From: Paracoccaceae bacterium
GTDB lineage: Bacteria; Pseudomonadota; Alphaproteobacteria; Rhodobacterales; Rhodobacteraceae
Direction of reading: 5' to 3'
DNA: 33,219 nt
Assembly: GCA_015487165.1 (NCBI GenBank)
Contig: WFQE01000342.1
Coordinates: 1 to 33,219 of the forward strand
Shown here piece after piece: positions 1 through 9,220 of the stretch (positions are counted from its first letter, which is position 1; each line of letters begins with the position of its first letter). A program made the translations under genes and the position numbers. The notes below the pieces were generated by a model. The model did no database searches. It saw nothing but the letters and a program-made list of their open reading frames with translations, and was not told the DNA's origin.

Positions 1-942
1 GCCCACAAGGCCGCCGAAGACCGCGTGATCGACGCCCTTGCCGGTTCCGACGCCCGCGAATCCACCCGCGAGATGTTTCGCAAGAAGCTGCGCGAAGGCC
101 TGCTTGACGACAAGATGATCGAGATCGAGGTTGCCGACACTTCCAACCCGATGCAGATGCTCGACCTTCCGGGCCAGCCCGGCATGGGGATGGGGATGCT
201 CAACCTCGGCGATCTGTTCGGCAAGGCATTTGGCGGGCGCACGCAGCGCAAGCGCCTGTCGGTTGCCGACAGCTATGACCTGCTGATCAACGAAGAGGCC
301 GACAAGCTGGTTGATCAAGAGGTCGTCACCCGTGAGGCCGTCAAGGCGGTCGAGGAAAACGGCATCGTCTTTCTGGACGAGATCGACAAGGTCTGTGCCC
401 GCGCTGACGCCCGCGGCGCCGATGTTTCGCGCGAAGGCGTACAGCGCGACCTGCTGCCGTTGATCGAAGGCACAACCGTCAGCACCAAACATGGCCCCGT
501 GCGCACCGACCACATCCTGTTCATCGCCTCGGGTGCCTTTCACATCGCCAAGCCCAGTGACCTGCTGCCTGAATTGCAGGGTCGCCTGCCGATACGGGTT
601 GAACTGCGCGCCCTGACCGAAGACGATTTCGTGCGCATCCTGACCGAAACCGACAATGCCCTGACCCGCCAATACACCGCGCTGATGGCCACAGAAGAGG
701 TTGAGGTCACCTTTACCGATGACGGCATCCACGCGCTGGCCCGCATCGCGGCCGAGGTCAACCAGTCGGTCGAAAATATCGGCGCGCGGCGGCTTTATAC
801 GGTGATGGAGCGTGTGTTCGAAGAGCTCAGCTTTACCGCCCCCGACAAGGCCGGCGCAAAGGTCACGGTCGATGCCGCCTTTGTCGAAAAGAACCTCGGC
901 GACCTGTCGCGCTCGACCGACCTGAGCCGCTATGTGCTATAG
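1..942 (+). CDS. hslU: ATP-dependent protease ATPase subunit HslU (5' end outside window)
   Basis: AAA+ unfoldase of the HslUV (ClpYQ) protease, which feeds unfolded substrates to the HslV peptidase in the cytoplasm. The window opens in frame inside the gene, so the Walker A region is missing and about 313 residues remain of a family norm near 435. Visible are the Walker B segment IVFLDEIDK, the sensor region ([10 protein letters not shown] followed by [18 protein letters not shown]) and the C-terminal tail ending SRYVL, which docks into HslV in this family. The reading frame is continuous across the left edge, so the GTG at 25 is not a real start. The last 54 codons are duplicated at 9536-9697 with only synonymous differences, so this end of the gene may be a recombinant joined to the island downstream. 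It converges with the gene ending at 964. Confidence 0.97.
   Translation, partial: AHKAAEDRVIDALAGSDARESTREMFRKKLREGLLDDKMIEIEVADTSNPMQMLDLPGQPGMGMGMLNLGDLFGKAFGGRTQRKRLSVADSYDLLINEEADKLVDQEVVTREAVKAVEENGIVFLDEIDKVCARADARGADVSREGVQRDLLPLIEGTTVSTKHGPVRTDHILFIASGAFHIAKPSDLLPELQGRLPIRVELRALTEDDFVRILTETDNALTRQYTALMATEEVEVTFTDDGIHALARIAAEVNQSVENIGARRLYTVMERVFEELSFTAPDKAGAKVTVDAAFVEKNLGDLSRSTDLSRYVL
781..942 (+). repeat. Left copy of 162-bp direct repeat (hslU 3' end)
   Basis: The last 53 codons plus stop of hslU recur in the same orientation at 9536-9697. By eye there are 9 mismatches in 162 bp, all at third codon positions. Eight lie in the first 57 bp; the next 86 bp (838-923 here) are identical, and one more mismatch is at 924. 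Similarity stops just after the TAG codon. The two copies bracket the left operon of the island. Confidence 0.93.
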
Positions 943-963
943 GACAGGCGTGTGCTTTGGCAC

Positions 964-1689
964 CTAATCAAAGTCATCCGCACCACCATCGTCATAGTCG
1001 TAATCGACACCCATGTCGTCAGAGCCGATTGACTGCCCCATCACGACAAACGGCAGGGCCGACCCGTCTTCGCTGACCCGTCTGCCCTGATCGTCAAGAT
1101 AGACCTTGCGGCGCGCCTTCAGCGCCAGCGCGAACATGAGAACCGCAATGATGCCCAGCCCGCCGGCAATGGTCGTCGCAGCCATGACATCGCTTTGCGG
1201 CATGCCGCGGCTTTTCATGGAAAAGACGCCAAAGACCATGATGATCGCGCCAAGCAGAAAACAGAGAGAAAGAAACAGGACAATGCCGCCACGCCAGCCG
1301 AATTTTCGCTTTTCAAGCGGCGCTGCGCTGCGCGACACCACCGGTTTTGCCCTGCGAGGGGGCGTCTGCGCGGGCGGAGGAGGTGCGGCAATCGCTTGGC
1401 CGGTGGCCAGATCGGCCGCCTGTCGGGGGCTAAGTTCCTGCTCGGTATCAAGGCAGAAGATCGACCCGCCCTGCCCGACAAAACCAAAATCCCCCGCTGG
1501 CCCGCTGGTCGCGATATAAGGCGCGCAAGGGTCTGGCGTGTCGGGTGTATCCAACAAGGCCAGCTGGCGCATTGCCCCCAACAGTTGATCCGGCCCCAAC
1601 AGGCCGCGCGCCCGAACCTCGAAATCACCTGTTGCGGTCAGCCAGTCATCTGAAATACCTTGGGTTTCTATGGCTATTGTTGCTGTCAT
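964..1689 (-). CDS. Predicted membrane protein with two transmembrane helices, unknown function
   Basis: I do not recognise this 241-aa protein. Residues up to about 90 look like a soluble domain (it contains GLLGPDQLLGAMRQLALL), followed by a proline- and arginine-rich linker. Two hydrophobic segments follow, around GIVLFLSLCFLLGAIIMVF and ATTIAGGLGIIAVLMFALAL, and the protein ends in an acidic tail rich in Asp and Tyr. There is no clear signal peptide. I chose the ATG at 1689 because a GGGGGCC stretch precedes it and it lies 13 bp after the stop of the upstream gene; a TTG at 1722 would add 11 residues and overlap that gene. It is the last gene of the minus-strand operon starting at 8791 and converges on hslU. 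Role in the island is unknown; a membrane anchor for the exported proteins is only a guess. Confidence 0.75.
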   Translation of the reverse strand: MTATIAIETQGISDDWLTATGDFEVRARGLLGPDQLLGAMRQLALLDTPDTPDPCAPYIATSGPAGDFGFVGQGGSIFCLDTEQELSPRQAADLATGQAIAAPPPPAQTPPRRAKPVVSRSAAPLEKRKFGWRGGIVLFLSLCFLLGAIIMVFGVFSMKSRGMPQSDVMAATTIAGGLGIIAVLMFALALKARRKVYLDDQGRRVSEDGSALPFVVMGQSIGSDDMGVDYDYDDGGADDFD

Positions 1690-1702
1690 GATGGCCCCCA
1701 AA

Positions 1703-2221
1703 CTAGTTGCACGTATCCGCAACAGGCTGCACCTGCAGGCTGCGGGACATATGGGTCACAATTGAATCAAAGGCCTTTTTCTGGCTTGCCGGATATCGAA
1801 GAAACAGATGATGGGCGACCAGAGATCCGCAGCTACGGGTCATCAGAACCTTTTCATAAACAATGTCGCCCCCCAGAAACCCCGAATAGACAAACCAGTT
1901 TTTCTTGCCGGCGTTGTACACGATATCGACCCCGCCATCGCGCGCGTAGCCCAGCGTGTCGCGGCGGTAATCCCGCAGGTTATCGACCGTGACGGCAAGT
2001 GCGGCGAACACCAGTATTTCCGAGCGCCCGTCTGTCGAGAACCAGGCCCGGCCATCGCCGTTTTCCGAAGGCGGTTGCGCGACAAAACCCTGTGCGGGGA
2101 TATCGGCCGTCGTGCCAAAACGCGCGTTACTGTAAATCAGCCACTGTGCGGAACGGGCCACCATTGGTAACGAAATGATCGTCACAAGGGCGATCAAGAC
2201 CAGGATATGTTTGCGCATCAT
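1703..2221 (-). CDS. Small exported protein of unknown function (172 aa)
   Basis: This 172-aa protein starts with a clear Sec signal peptide: MMRK, a hydrophobic stretch and a probable cleavage site after ARSA. The mature part begins QWLIYSNARFGTTADIP, and resembles small exported proteins that are common in alphaproteobacteria and lack a known role. Two cysteines in the mature part (in TRSCG and near the C-terminus in DTC) could form a disulfide in the periplasm. The start is supported by AGGAG four bases before the double ATG. It lies 12 bp after the stop of the 870-aa gene and 13 bp before the next gene, so it is third in a tight four-gene operon. Confidence 0.8.
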   Translation of the reverse strand: MMRKHILVLIALVTIISLPMVARSAQWLIYSNARFGTTADIPAQGFVAQPPSENGDGRAWFSTDGRSEILVFAALAVTVDNLRDYRRDTLGYARDGGVDIVYNAGKKNWFVYSGFLGGDIVYEKVLMTRSCGSLVAHHLFLRYPASQKKAFDSIVTHMSRSLQVQPVADTCN

Positions 2222-2233
2222 GTTCTCCTGTTT

Positions 2234-4846
2234 CTATTGCGAGGACAGCTCGCTTGCGCCCATGCATTCGGCAGCAAGCCGCCCGCCAGGGCGGGCATTG
2301 GCGCACGACCCCGTTGCGGCCTTTGGGGTTTTTCTGACCGCTGCCTTTGCTGGTTTCGCCGCCTGCACGGGTCTGTTGACGGTCACCACCATCGTTTTTT
2401 CGGCGGTCGCCCCGGCCTTGTCGGTCAGGACAACCCTGAGTCGGTGGCTGCCTGTCTTGGAAAAGCTGGCGGTAAACTGTGCCTTGCGCCCGTCTGTCGC
2501 TTGGTGATCGATCTCGAACCCGTCTGCAAACAGCGAAAACAGGAATCCCGCCTCACCGCCAGTGGCGGTTGCTGTGATTGAGGTGTTTGCGCCCGGCAAT
2601 AATGTGCTGGGGTTAGCGACAAGCGAAACCGAAAGGGCGGCCGCGCCTTCTATATATATACGAAGTGGCACCTCGATACGGGTTTGCCGATCGAACACGG
2701 CAAGATCGACCCATTTGATCGACGCCTGGCCGGGGTCTGAAAATCGCTGAAAAAACCTGTTTCTGGCGGAATCCTTGTGAAAGGTCTGTCCTCCGTTCCG
2801 GGCCCAGCGCAGGGCGTAATCGCCGCTGCCGCCAATAACGCGCGCAAATACCACCAGCTCCCCACCATTGTCGGCAACGCTTTCAGTTTCGACCTCAAGC
2901 CTGAACGCAACGGGTATTGTCAGTCGCGTGTCCCCTTGCGCGCCGCGCGCATCTGTAACGGTCAGCTCGACATCTTGTTGGCCGGGTTTGGCAAATGTCA
3001 GTGGAATCGTGAAATTGCCCGTGCTTGTCGTTGCGTGACCGGCCGCTTTGCCGTTGATCTGCCAAGAAAGGTCGAACGGTGGTGAGGAATCCGGATCTAT
3101 GTGACCGCGCAAAGTGAAGGCTTGTCCGACCTCAACCCGATCCGGCGTCTTTACCGCGATGTTCAGCCCGACATCGAACTTGGCGCGGTGGCGGCTGATC
3201 GTCTGCTGCCAGCTGTCGATCACAAGGCGGTTGGATTCCATGTCGCCCAGCATAATCAGGTATTCCAGGCGCGCATCGGTGCCACCAAACACAAGCATCC
3301 GAAAACTGCGCTGCGGCAAGGAAATCTGCTGTCGTTCGACCAGAACATCCTGTTGAACAGCAAGGCGGATTTCCGCCCGCGTGCCTGCCAGATCAAGCCC
3401 GTCGGGCAAATCCAGCGTGCCGACGATGATCCGGGGATGAAAGCCATTCAGCTGTTTCAGGATTTCGCGGTTCTTTTCGATCATCCGGCCGTCGCCCAGG
3501 CGCGACAGAATATAGCGATAGTCGAACAGGACACGGTTGCGGTTCAGGCTGAAATGCTTGTCCAGATAGCTGTCGAATCCGGCCCCTACCCCGCTGCGGG
3601 TTTCAAGAATCTCGACCGCCCGTGCTTTCGTGACGTTTTCCGAGGCAAGTATATGTTTGAGACGTATCCATCTGTCCTGAATCTCTGTGCGCAGGGTTTC
3701 GGCATCGCCGTAATTGGCAGTAAATCCGCCCGGTATCCCATAAATGGCAAAGGCGGCGGGCACGTCGGTCTTGACGCCGGGGCTGGCCTTGGCAACCGTC
3801 TTGAGCATCTGAATGATCTTGCGAATGGCGGTAGCACCGCCAACGCCAGCGGGCGCCTTCAACCATTTTTTTCCGGTCCAGAAATACAACAGCCCCGGGT
3901 TTTCGAAATCGACATACAGATCCTTGATATCCCCCTCGGGACAGGCGGTGCCGGGATATTTGAATTTCACGCCGCGTTCGTTCTGCGCCAGCGTGACACC
4001 ATGTGTGCCGGTGCCGACACAGCCCATATCCCACCGCGCGATGATCTTTTTCAGCCGCAGTGTCGCGGCCAGCATTTCCTTGGCGGTGGACATGTATAGC
4101 GACACGAATTCGCCAAGAATTGGCAGGTTGCCCGCGGTCTGGTCGATCAGGCTGAACAGCGCCTCGGCCCTTGCGCCCGGCGCCTTGCCCTCGACCCCCT
4201 TGTAAATCGTGTCATACATTCCCCAATAGGTGCCCACGGGGGATTCCAGCACGCTGCGGATTTTCTGCAGGCGTTTTTCAAGCGCCTGAAAGCTGTCGAT
4301 ACCCGACCCACCAAGCCCGTATTCGCGCATCAGGTCGGTAAACTCGGTTTCACTTTTGATTGTTTCAAAGCGATCAGCGGCCTTTGTCAGGGCATCAAGG
4401 CGGGATTTGGCCCTGGCAGCAACCTTTTCAAGGTCGCCATAAATGGCTTGCACCTCGGGGCCTATGTATTTTCGGGCATGGTTGATCGCGGCAAAGGGCG
4501 TGCCGTTCCCCTCTTTTTCGACCGCCTTTTTCAATGCCTGCTTGGGGCTTTTCCCGGCCTTGAGCTGCTCTTTGAAGATCTTCATTGCCTTGGGATTGCC
4601 GCGTAGAAATGCGGCCATCAGGGTAAAGGCGCCGTCTTCCTTCCACTTGTCCGTGATGGCGTTGGATTTTTCCTCGGCCATGCCAAGAACCACCTGCAGC
4701 TCGTGGTAATACAGCCGTTCAAGCCGCGCTTGCAGAACGTTGGTATCAAGGGAAAAACTGGCCGCCGTGGCACAGCCGGCAGAAAATGGCGCAAGCCCGG
4801 GAAATGCCAGCACCATGACAACAAGAAGTTGGCGAAAGGGGTTCAT
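2234..4846 (-). CDS. Large exported protein: alpha-helical N-terminal half, three Ig/PKD-like beta domains at the C-terminus
   Basis: This 870-aa protein has a signal peptide (about residues 1-28). Cys25, in FSAGC, makes a lipoprotein possible, though the lipobox is poor. Residues about 30-290 are strongly helical and rich in Lys, Glu and Ala. A middle region (about 290-555) includes a segment with PGGFTANYGDAETLRTEIQ. From about 565 to 825 there are three successive Ig/PKD-like beta-sandwich units: one starting at RVEVGQAFTLRG, one at FRLEVETESVAD, and one at LSVSLVANPSTLLPG ending in LTDKAGATAEKTMVVTV. A low-complexity Ala/Lys/Pro tail follows, with two cysteines near the end. The start is supported by AGGAG upstream of the ATG. 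It lies 21 bp after the 1307-aa gene. Ig-like units in exported proteins usually serve binding or spacing, which suggests a surface or periplasmic structural role. No enzymatic motif was seen. Confidence 0.85.
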   Translation of the reverse strand: MNPFRQLLVVMVLAFPGLAPFSAGCATAASFSLDTNVLQARLERLYYHELQVVLGMAEEKSNAITDKWKEDGAFTLMAAFLRGNPKAMKIFKEQLKAGKSPKQALKKAVEKEGNGTPFAAINHARKYIGPEVQAIYGDLEKVAARAKSRLDALTKAADRFETIKSETEFTDLMREYGLGGSGIDSFQALEKRLQKIRSVLESPVGTYWGMYDTIYKGVEGKAPGARAEALFSLIDQTAGNLPILGEFVSLYMSTAKEMLAATLRLKKIIARWDMGCVGTGTHGVTLAQNERGVKFKYPGTACPEGDIKDLYVDFENPGLLYFWTGKKWLKAPAGVGGATAIRKIIQMLKTVAKASPGVKTDVPAAFAIYGIPGGFTANYGDAETLRTEIQDRWIRLKHILASENVTKARAVEILETRSGVGAGFDSYLDKHFSLNRNRVLFDYRYILSRLGDGRMIEKNREILKQLNGFHPRIIVGTLDLPDGLDLAGTRAEIRLAVQQDVLVERQQISLPQRSFRMLVFGGTDARLEYLIMLGDMESNRLVIDSWQQTISRHRAKFDVGLNIAVKTPDRVEVGQAFTLRGHIDPDSSPPFDLSWQINGKAAGHATTSTGNFTIPLTFAKPGQQDVELTVTDARGAQGDTRLTIPVAFRLEVETESVADNGGELVVFARVIGGSGDYALRWARNGGQTFHKDSARNRFFQRFSDPGQASIKWVDLAVFDRQTRIEVPLRIYIEGAAALSVSLVANPSTLLPGANTSITATATGGEAGFLFSLFADGFEIDHQATDGRKAQFTASFSKTGSHRLRVVLTDKAGATAEKTMVVTVNRPVQAAKPAKAAVRKTPKAATGSCANARPGGRLAAECMGASELSSQ

Positions 4847-4867
4847 GGGGGCTCCTGTTCCGGGTGT

Positions 4868-7800
4868 CTAGTGAGTTCCGCTATCGGTCAGTTCGCCTGC
4901 CCAGTTGTAAGAAACGTATCGGCCCTTTTCCTGCCCGGCGACAAAGGTGGTGGTGCTTTGCATCATGACGGGGCCTTGTTCGGATTCCGAATAATAGACC
5001 TCCAGCCCGTCTTTCTTGCCGTTCCGGTAGGTTGTGCGCCGTGACAGCTGACCGTTCTGAAAACTAAGTGAAAGAATGATCTGCCCCGCGTTATCCCGAT
5101 ACTCCAGAAGTTCGAGGTTTCCGTCGTAATCATATTTCTGAAGTTGCGCCTCATGATCGGCAGTGGCTGCAACATTCAGAACACGGATCAATCCGGTTTC
5201 CGCGTCTACTTCGATCGGTGTCTTCAGATCCTTCCCGGCCTTGTAATGGGCGATCGTGGCAAGGCTTCCGTCCTCTCGATAGGTCCACATCGGGCCGTCA
5301 CGCTCGTCTTCCACGAATGTCCCGGCTTCACGCACGACCAGCTTGCCCGACCGATCAATGCCATATGCCATGTATGGCCCGTTTCGCTTGTCCGCGTGAT
5401 ATGTATCCCACCGGCCAATATGGGACCGGCCATAATAGACGGTCACCCCCTCGACCTTACCATCAACAAAAGCCTCTTTCTTGACCAGTTTTCCCTGTTC
5501 GTATTCGCGCTGAGTGCCGGAAAGCCGGTTGTTCTTGAAATAGGATTCACGCAGCAGGCGGCCTTGCTTGTCATAACAAGCGGTGCGGCCCTGTTTGATA
5601 AAGGTGTTGCCGCTTTTGGCAACCTGGGTGCCACGAACGCATTGTGGTGCGCCATTTGCGAAATACTCGTAAACCTGCCCATCCGGAACATCGCCTTTCG
5701 CAACTTCGCTGGCCGAAAACAGGCGATTGTTGTCATTGCTGAATCTCAGCAGAATCCGGTGACTGCCCTCTGACGGATAGGTCACCGTTTTGACCAGACC
5801 TGCACGATCAAAGGTGATGCGAAAGCCGGTTGTCTTGCCATCCACATATCTTTCAAGGCTTTCGCGCTTGAGCTCCACCCAGGCGTTCAACGGCGGGGCC
5901 TTGCTTTCATCGCCACCATAGAGGCTGTGAACCGCGCGGCCGTCCACCGCATATCCCTTTTTCATCTGTGGAACACCGGTCGCGGGATCCTTGGGATGAT
6001 AGGTGGAAACGCTGCCCCAGGGCTGAGCCTCGGTGATGCCCAGCGCGGATTTAACCTCGTCCATGGTCTTTCCGGCCAGCTCGACATGCTTCCATGATGC
6101 CGCGCTCGGGAAATTCCCCAACGCATCTGCCGGCGCATCCGGTTGAACCAGCGGCGGTTGAGCATCATCAAACATCGATGCTGGCCGAGCCAGAACCGCG
6201 GCCATGTCGCGTGCGTTTGGTACAGTGAGGTCCGGTGCGGGATACTGGCTGAACGGATCATCGGGCAATGGAGGAACTGCTATATTGATGAACGAATCCG
6301 GTCCGGTAGCCAATGTGGATTTGCCCTTGGTCTTGGTCCTGGGCACTGTTGGGGCTGCCGGAGCATCCACCACCCCAGATGCGGCCGGCGCTGGTGTCGG
6401 GGCCGGTGCGAAATCGGAAGGCACCGCCTCCTTTGATGCCTGCCCGTCAAGCGGTGTTCCCGTCAGGGGGCCAGCGCTGTCATCAACACGGCGTGCGCGA
6501 AAAACCTGCAGACCGGTTGACCCGCAGCTACCCCAGTTGCCCTCCAGAAGGGTACCGTTTTCCTTTAAGCGTGCTTCTATCTTGCCCCAATAGGCGCTAC
6601 CCAGCCGGTTGTGGTCGCAGGCCTGTCCCACTGGCCCGCTTTTGCCTGCCCAGATGCCTGTCAGCAGATCGCCAGATATTTCGCCCTGGAAAACTCCATT
6701 CGGGGTTTCAAAAGCGCCGTCAACCAGATCCCGGGCCTGATCGAACCTGACGGATGCAAAAGCGCCCTGTTCTATTTCCCAGACACCGGACAGACCCCGG
6801 GGTTCGGCAACCACAGGATCCGTGGTCTGAACTGATGCAGGCGGGGTCTGTGGCGCAACAGGGGCGGCCGGCAAAGGGGCCGCGGGCTTTGGCGGCGCTA
6901 CCGGTTGCGGCGCGGCCGGCTTGGTCTTTCTGACGGAAACCCTGTCTTGGGCCGCGATCCGATAGGCGCCGTTTGGCCAGTCAAGATATAGCCTGACAAC
7001 ATAGTCACCTTCGGGCAACGCACGAAAGCTGTGCCTGCCGCTGGTCGGGCTGCCGTCCAGCATGACCATATCGAAATACTGCTTTGGGCCTTGATCCACA
7101 CCTGCAATGGCCAACCAGTCCTGCCCCCTGCCCGACAACCCGTCAAAGGTAACCTCGATCCTGGCACCTGGCGCAAAAACTCTTTGCGTTGCGGCGATCG
7201 TCGGACTGCCCGCGCTGACCTTTGCCGGCGCGGCGGCCGGGCCGGGCTGTTTTTCAGCCGCTTCACGCACGATGATGGCTCGCTGGAACAGGGTTTTCTT
7301 GAACTCCTGATCCTGCATACGGATCAGATACTTGCCTGGCTTTGTGGGGGCTGTGAAATTCAGCGTGCCGGTGACGCTGTTCTTGAGATACTGCTTTCCT
7401 ATCAGGATCTTGACCTGTTCCTGCGAAATGTTGCGGGGGGTTCGGGGCCCGACAATGGCGACCCAGTTGTAATAGCTGTAGTTCGGGGATGCCCGGTAAT
7501 TGACCACGAATGCCTGGCCCGGATCCAAAACAGAGCCCGAAGGCAGCGCAAGATGGGCGCTGTCGGTATCGATCGTGATCCGCACCGGCTTTTCCGCAAG
7601 CAGCGCCCCGTTATAGCGGTCGTACATCCACAAACGATAATCGCCCAACATGCGCGGCACTTCGACCGTGACGGCGCCCGCTGTTCGCGCAGACATCGTT
7701 ACCTGCGCAAAATGACTGGGGGTCGGTGAGGGTGCTGCATCATCCGCGACAAAGCCGATCCACGATGCGGGGTCCAGCCCCGGTTCGGCCGTAAATTGAA

Positions 7801-8791
7801 TATCGATCTTGTCGCCTGGGTGCAGGATGGTACGTCCCTGCTTGGAACGGAAATCACCCATGAACTGCATGCTGTTCCAACGGTTTCCACTGGTCGTATT
7901 CGACGCGGATGCGGTCTGGCGCTGTTTCTTCAGCATCTCATCCAGATGTTTACGCGCCTTTTTGTGGCCTTGCGCCGCCGCCTTGCGAAACCATTTTATC
8001 GCCTCGGCATCACTCTGTGGAACTCCTTTGCCATTACGATAAAGCAGGCCCAGATTGTTCTGCGCGTTCTTGTTTCCTTGTTCGGCCGCTTTTCGTATCC
8101 ACTGTGCCGCGATGCGCCTGTTCTTGGTCACCCCATAGCCACGATAATACAACACCCCCACCCGATTCTGGGCTCTAGCATCCCCCGCCTCGGCCAGAGG
8201 CATCCATTCACGCAAGGCACCCGCGTAATCCTTGTTCTTGTAGGCCTTGAGGCCACGGACAAAATCGGGTGCCGGCGCTGTTTTGGTCAGATAGCTGTCT
8301 GCGCAATCCATCAATAGGTTGATGGCCTTGCGGGTTCCTCTCAGCGGAAAGGACTTGTCGCCAAAAGGCGTTTGCATGGTGATCCGGTTGCCTGCCTGCA
8401 CGGATTCGACCGAGGGCTCATCAAGGCCGAAAACGTAATCGATCATGGTCGGGGTGGCGACCAACGCTTCAATCCCTTGGTCAAACAGGTTGTCTATGCG
8501 CACACGGCTGATGAATTTGTCACCTGCCTTCAGCTTCCACCTCTCATTGAAAAGCCCGATATGCAAACCCAGCCCGTTCCAGATCAGCAGGACATAAACA
8601 TCTGCGCTTTTGGCGCGCGCGACCAGATAACAGTTTAGCGGGGCACCATTGTCATCCCCCTTTACCCCGCCCTGCCAGATCCCCGATTTCAGTGGGCGCA
8701 GGTCCGACCCCGCCGTTGCGGACGTTGTGAAAACAAGAAACGAGAGAAGGGCAAACAGCAGGTTTTTCGACAGGCGGAAAGGGTCGGTCAT
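4868..8791 (-). CDS. Exported mosaic protein: Sel1 repeats, beta-sandwich repeats and C-terminal MORN-like repeats (1307 aa)
   Basis: A signal peptide (about residues 1-28, ending ATAG) is followed by an N-terminal domain (about 35-165) beginning SGIWQGG. Two to three Sel1-type TPR-like repeats occupy about 185-285, with units such as AQNRVGVLYYRGYGV and AQNNLGLLYRNGKGVP; these usually bind proteins. Three beta-sandwich units follow (about 305-410, 412-510, 530-622), each with a PG...Y/F pattern and a strand such as YRLWMYD, YLIRMQD or YVVRLYLDW. After a Pro/Ala linker, a domain at about 667-768 opens LSGVWEIEQG. From about 1040 to the end are repeats of the MORN_2/YwqK type (for example GQVYEYFANGAPQC and YREDGSLATIAHYKAG). 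The start is supported by GAGG nine bases before the ATG. It is the first gene of the left island operon. I do not recognise the full architecture; a scaffold or binding protein outside the cytoplasm is my inference. Confidence 0.86.
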   Translation of the reverse strand: MTDPFRLSKNLLFALLSFLVFTTSATAGSDLRPLKSGIWQGGVKGDDNGAPLNCYLVARAKSADVYVLLIWNGLGLHIGLFNERWKLKAGDKFISRVRIDNLFDQGIEALVATPTMIDYVFGLDEPSVESVQAGNRITMQTPFGDKSFPLRGTRKAINLLMDCADSYLTKTAPAPDFVRGLKAYKNKDYAGALREWMPLAEAGDARAQNRVGVLYYRGYGVTKNRRIAAQWIRKAAEQGNKNAQNNLGLLYRNGKGVPQSDAEAIKWFRKAAAQGHKKARKHLDEMLKKQRQTASASNTTSGNRWNSMQFMGDFRSKQGRTILHPGDKIDIQFTAEPGLDPASWIGFVADDAAPSPTPSHFAQVTMSARTAGAVTVEVPRMLGDYRLWMYDRYNGALLAEKPVRITIDTDSAHLALPSGSVLDPGQAFVVNYRASPNYSYYNWVAIVGPRTPRNISQEQVKILIGKQYLKNSVTGTLNFTAPTKPGKYLIRMQDQEFKKTLFQRAIIVREAAEKQPGPAAAPAKVSAGSPTIAATQRVFAPGARIEVTFDGLSGRGQDWLAIAGVDQGPKQYFDMVMLDGSPTSGRHSFRALPEGDYVVRLYLDWPNGAYRIAAQDRVSVRKTKPAAPQPVAPPKPAAPLPAAPVAPQTPPASVQTTDPVVAEPRGLSGVWEIEQGAFASVRFDQARDLVDGAFETPNGVFQGEISGDLLTGIWAGKSGPVGQACDHNRLGSAYWGKIEARLKENGTLLEGNWGSCGSTGLQVFRARRVDDSAGPLTGTPLDGQASKEAVPSDFAPAPTPAPAASGVVDAPAAPTVPRTKTKGKSTLATGPDSFINIAVPPLPDDPFSQYPAPDLTVPNARDMAAVLARPASMFDDAQPPLVQPDAPADALGNFPSAASWKHVELAGKTMDEVKSALGITEAQPWGSVSTYHPKDPATGVPQMKKGYAVDGRAVHSLYGGDESKAPPLNAWVELKRESLERYVDGKTTGFRITFDRAGLVKTVTYPSEGSHRILLRFSNDNNRLFSASEVAKGDVPDGQVYEYFANGAPQCVRGTQVAKSGNTFIKQGRTACYDKQGRLLRESYFKNNRLSGTQREYEQGKLVKKEAFVDGKVEGVTVYYGRSHIGRWDTYHADKRNGPYMAYGIDRSGKLVVREAGTFVEDERDGPMWTYREDGSLATIAHYKAGKDLKTPIEVDAETGLIRVLNVAATADHEAQLQKYDYDGNLELLEYRDNAGQIILSLSFQNGQLSRRTTYRNGKKDGLEVYYSESEQGPVMMQSTTTFVAGQEKGRYVSYNWAGELTDSGTH

Positions 8792-8914
8792 TCTGGGCCT
8801 CGTTATTGTTGCCGCTCGACCGCGAAAAACCTGGTTACGGACTGACGGGTTACTCTACAATATCCGGTGTCAGCCAAGCGATACCGGGTGCTTCATATGT
8901 GGTTACAAGGATGG

Positions 8915-8963
8915 CTGCCGGCGATCCGGCAGTGGGCACGCGGTGCGACATGGGCACACCGCG
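8915..8963. repeat. Two adjacent GC-rich hairpins
   Basis: CTGCCGG/CCGGCAG forms a 7-bp stem with a 4-nt loop at 8915-8932. CGCGGTG/CACCGCG forms a 7-bp stem with an 11-nt loop at 8939-8963. Neither is followed by a T tract, so they do not look like intrinsic terminators. Confidence 0.6.
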
Positions 8964-8980
8964 GGCAGAAAGGGGTGATC

Positions 8981-8995
8981 TGGCCAACTTGGCCA
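8981..8995. promoter_or_regulatory. 15-bp palindrome, possible operator
   Basis: TGGCCAACTTGGCCA is a perfect inverted repeat of 7 bp around a central C. It lies about 190 bp upstream of the 1307-aa gene start, in the only sizeable non-coding stretch of the island. A binding site for a dimeric regulator is possible, but no regulator gene is in the window. Confidence 0.35.
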
Positions 8996-9220
8996 CTGTA
9001 TGAACAATAGCGTTTACCAAACAAAACCCTCGACACTACGCCCGAGGTCCAGAACATCAATGAAATGTGGTCGCAATAATTGGCGGCGCTGTCATGCCAC
9101 TGAATAATCCAGCCTTCCCCTACTACTGCACAGAGTTCGTTCTTGTGCAAATCTTTTCTTCCGGTGCGCGTTCGCGTAAATGGGTCTGCGCTGGACTGTA
9201 CGTGTGGTCAGGTCACAGAA

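Larger units (their letters stand above)
8792..9220. other. Gene-free interval upstream of the left island operon
   Basis: No convincing gene lies in this 429-bp stretch. Short open frames exist on both strands, but none has a plausible ribosome site plus protein-like sequence. It is less GC-rich than its flanks and must hold the promoter for the minus-strand operon starting at 8791, although I could not place a clear -35/-10 pair. Three inverted repeats cluster at 8915-8995. Confidence 0.6.

Noticed and set aside
2648-2667. TATATATATA tract with flanking inverted bases inside the 870-aa gene
   Set aside because: It is explained by the codons for RIYIEG, including two rare ATA codons; no sign of a promoter or repeat function.
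3101-4099. Plus-strand 332-codon frame
   Set aside because: Antisense to the 870-aa gene, which has a signal peptide, ribosome site and Ig-like domains; no comparable support here.
8806-9150. Possible insertion-sequence remnant in the gap upstream of the left operon
   Set aside because: Short peptides on both strands have a few Cys/His residues, but I could not match them to a transposase and saw no terminal inverted repeats or target duplication.
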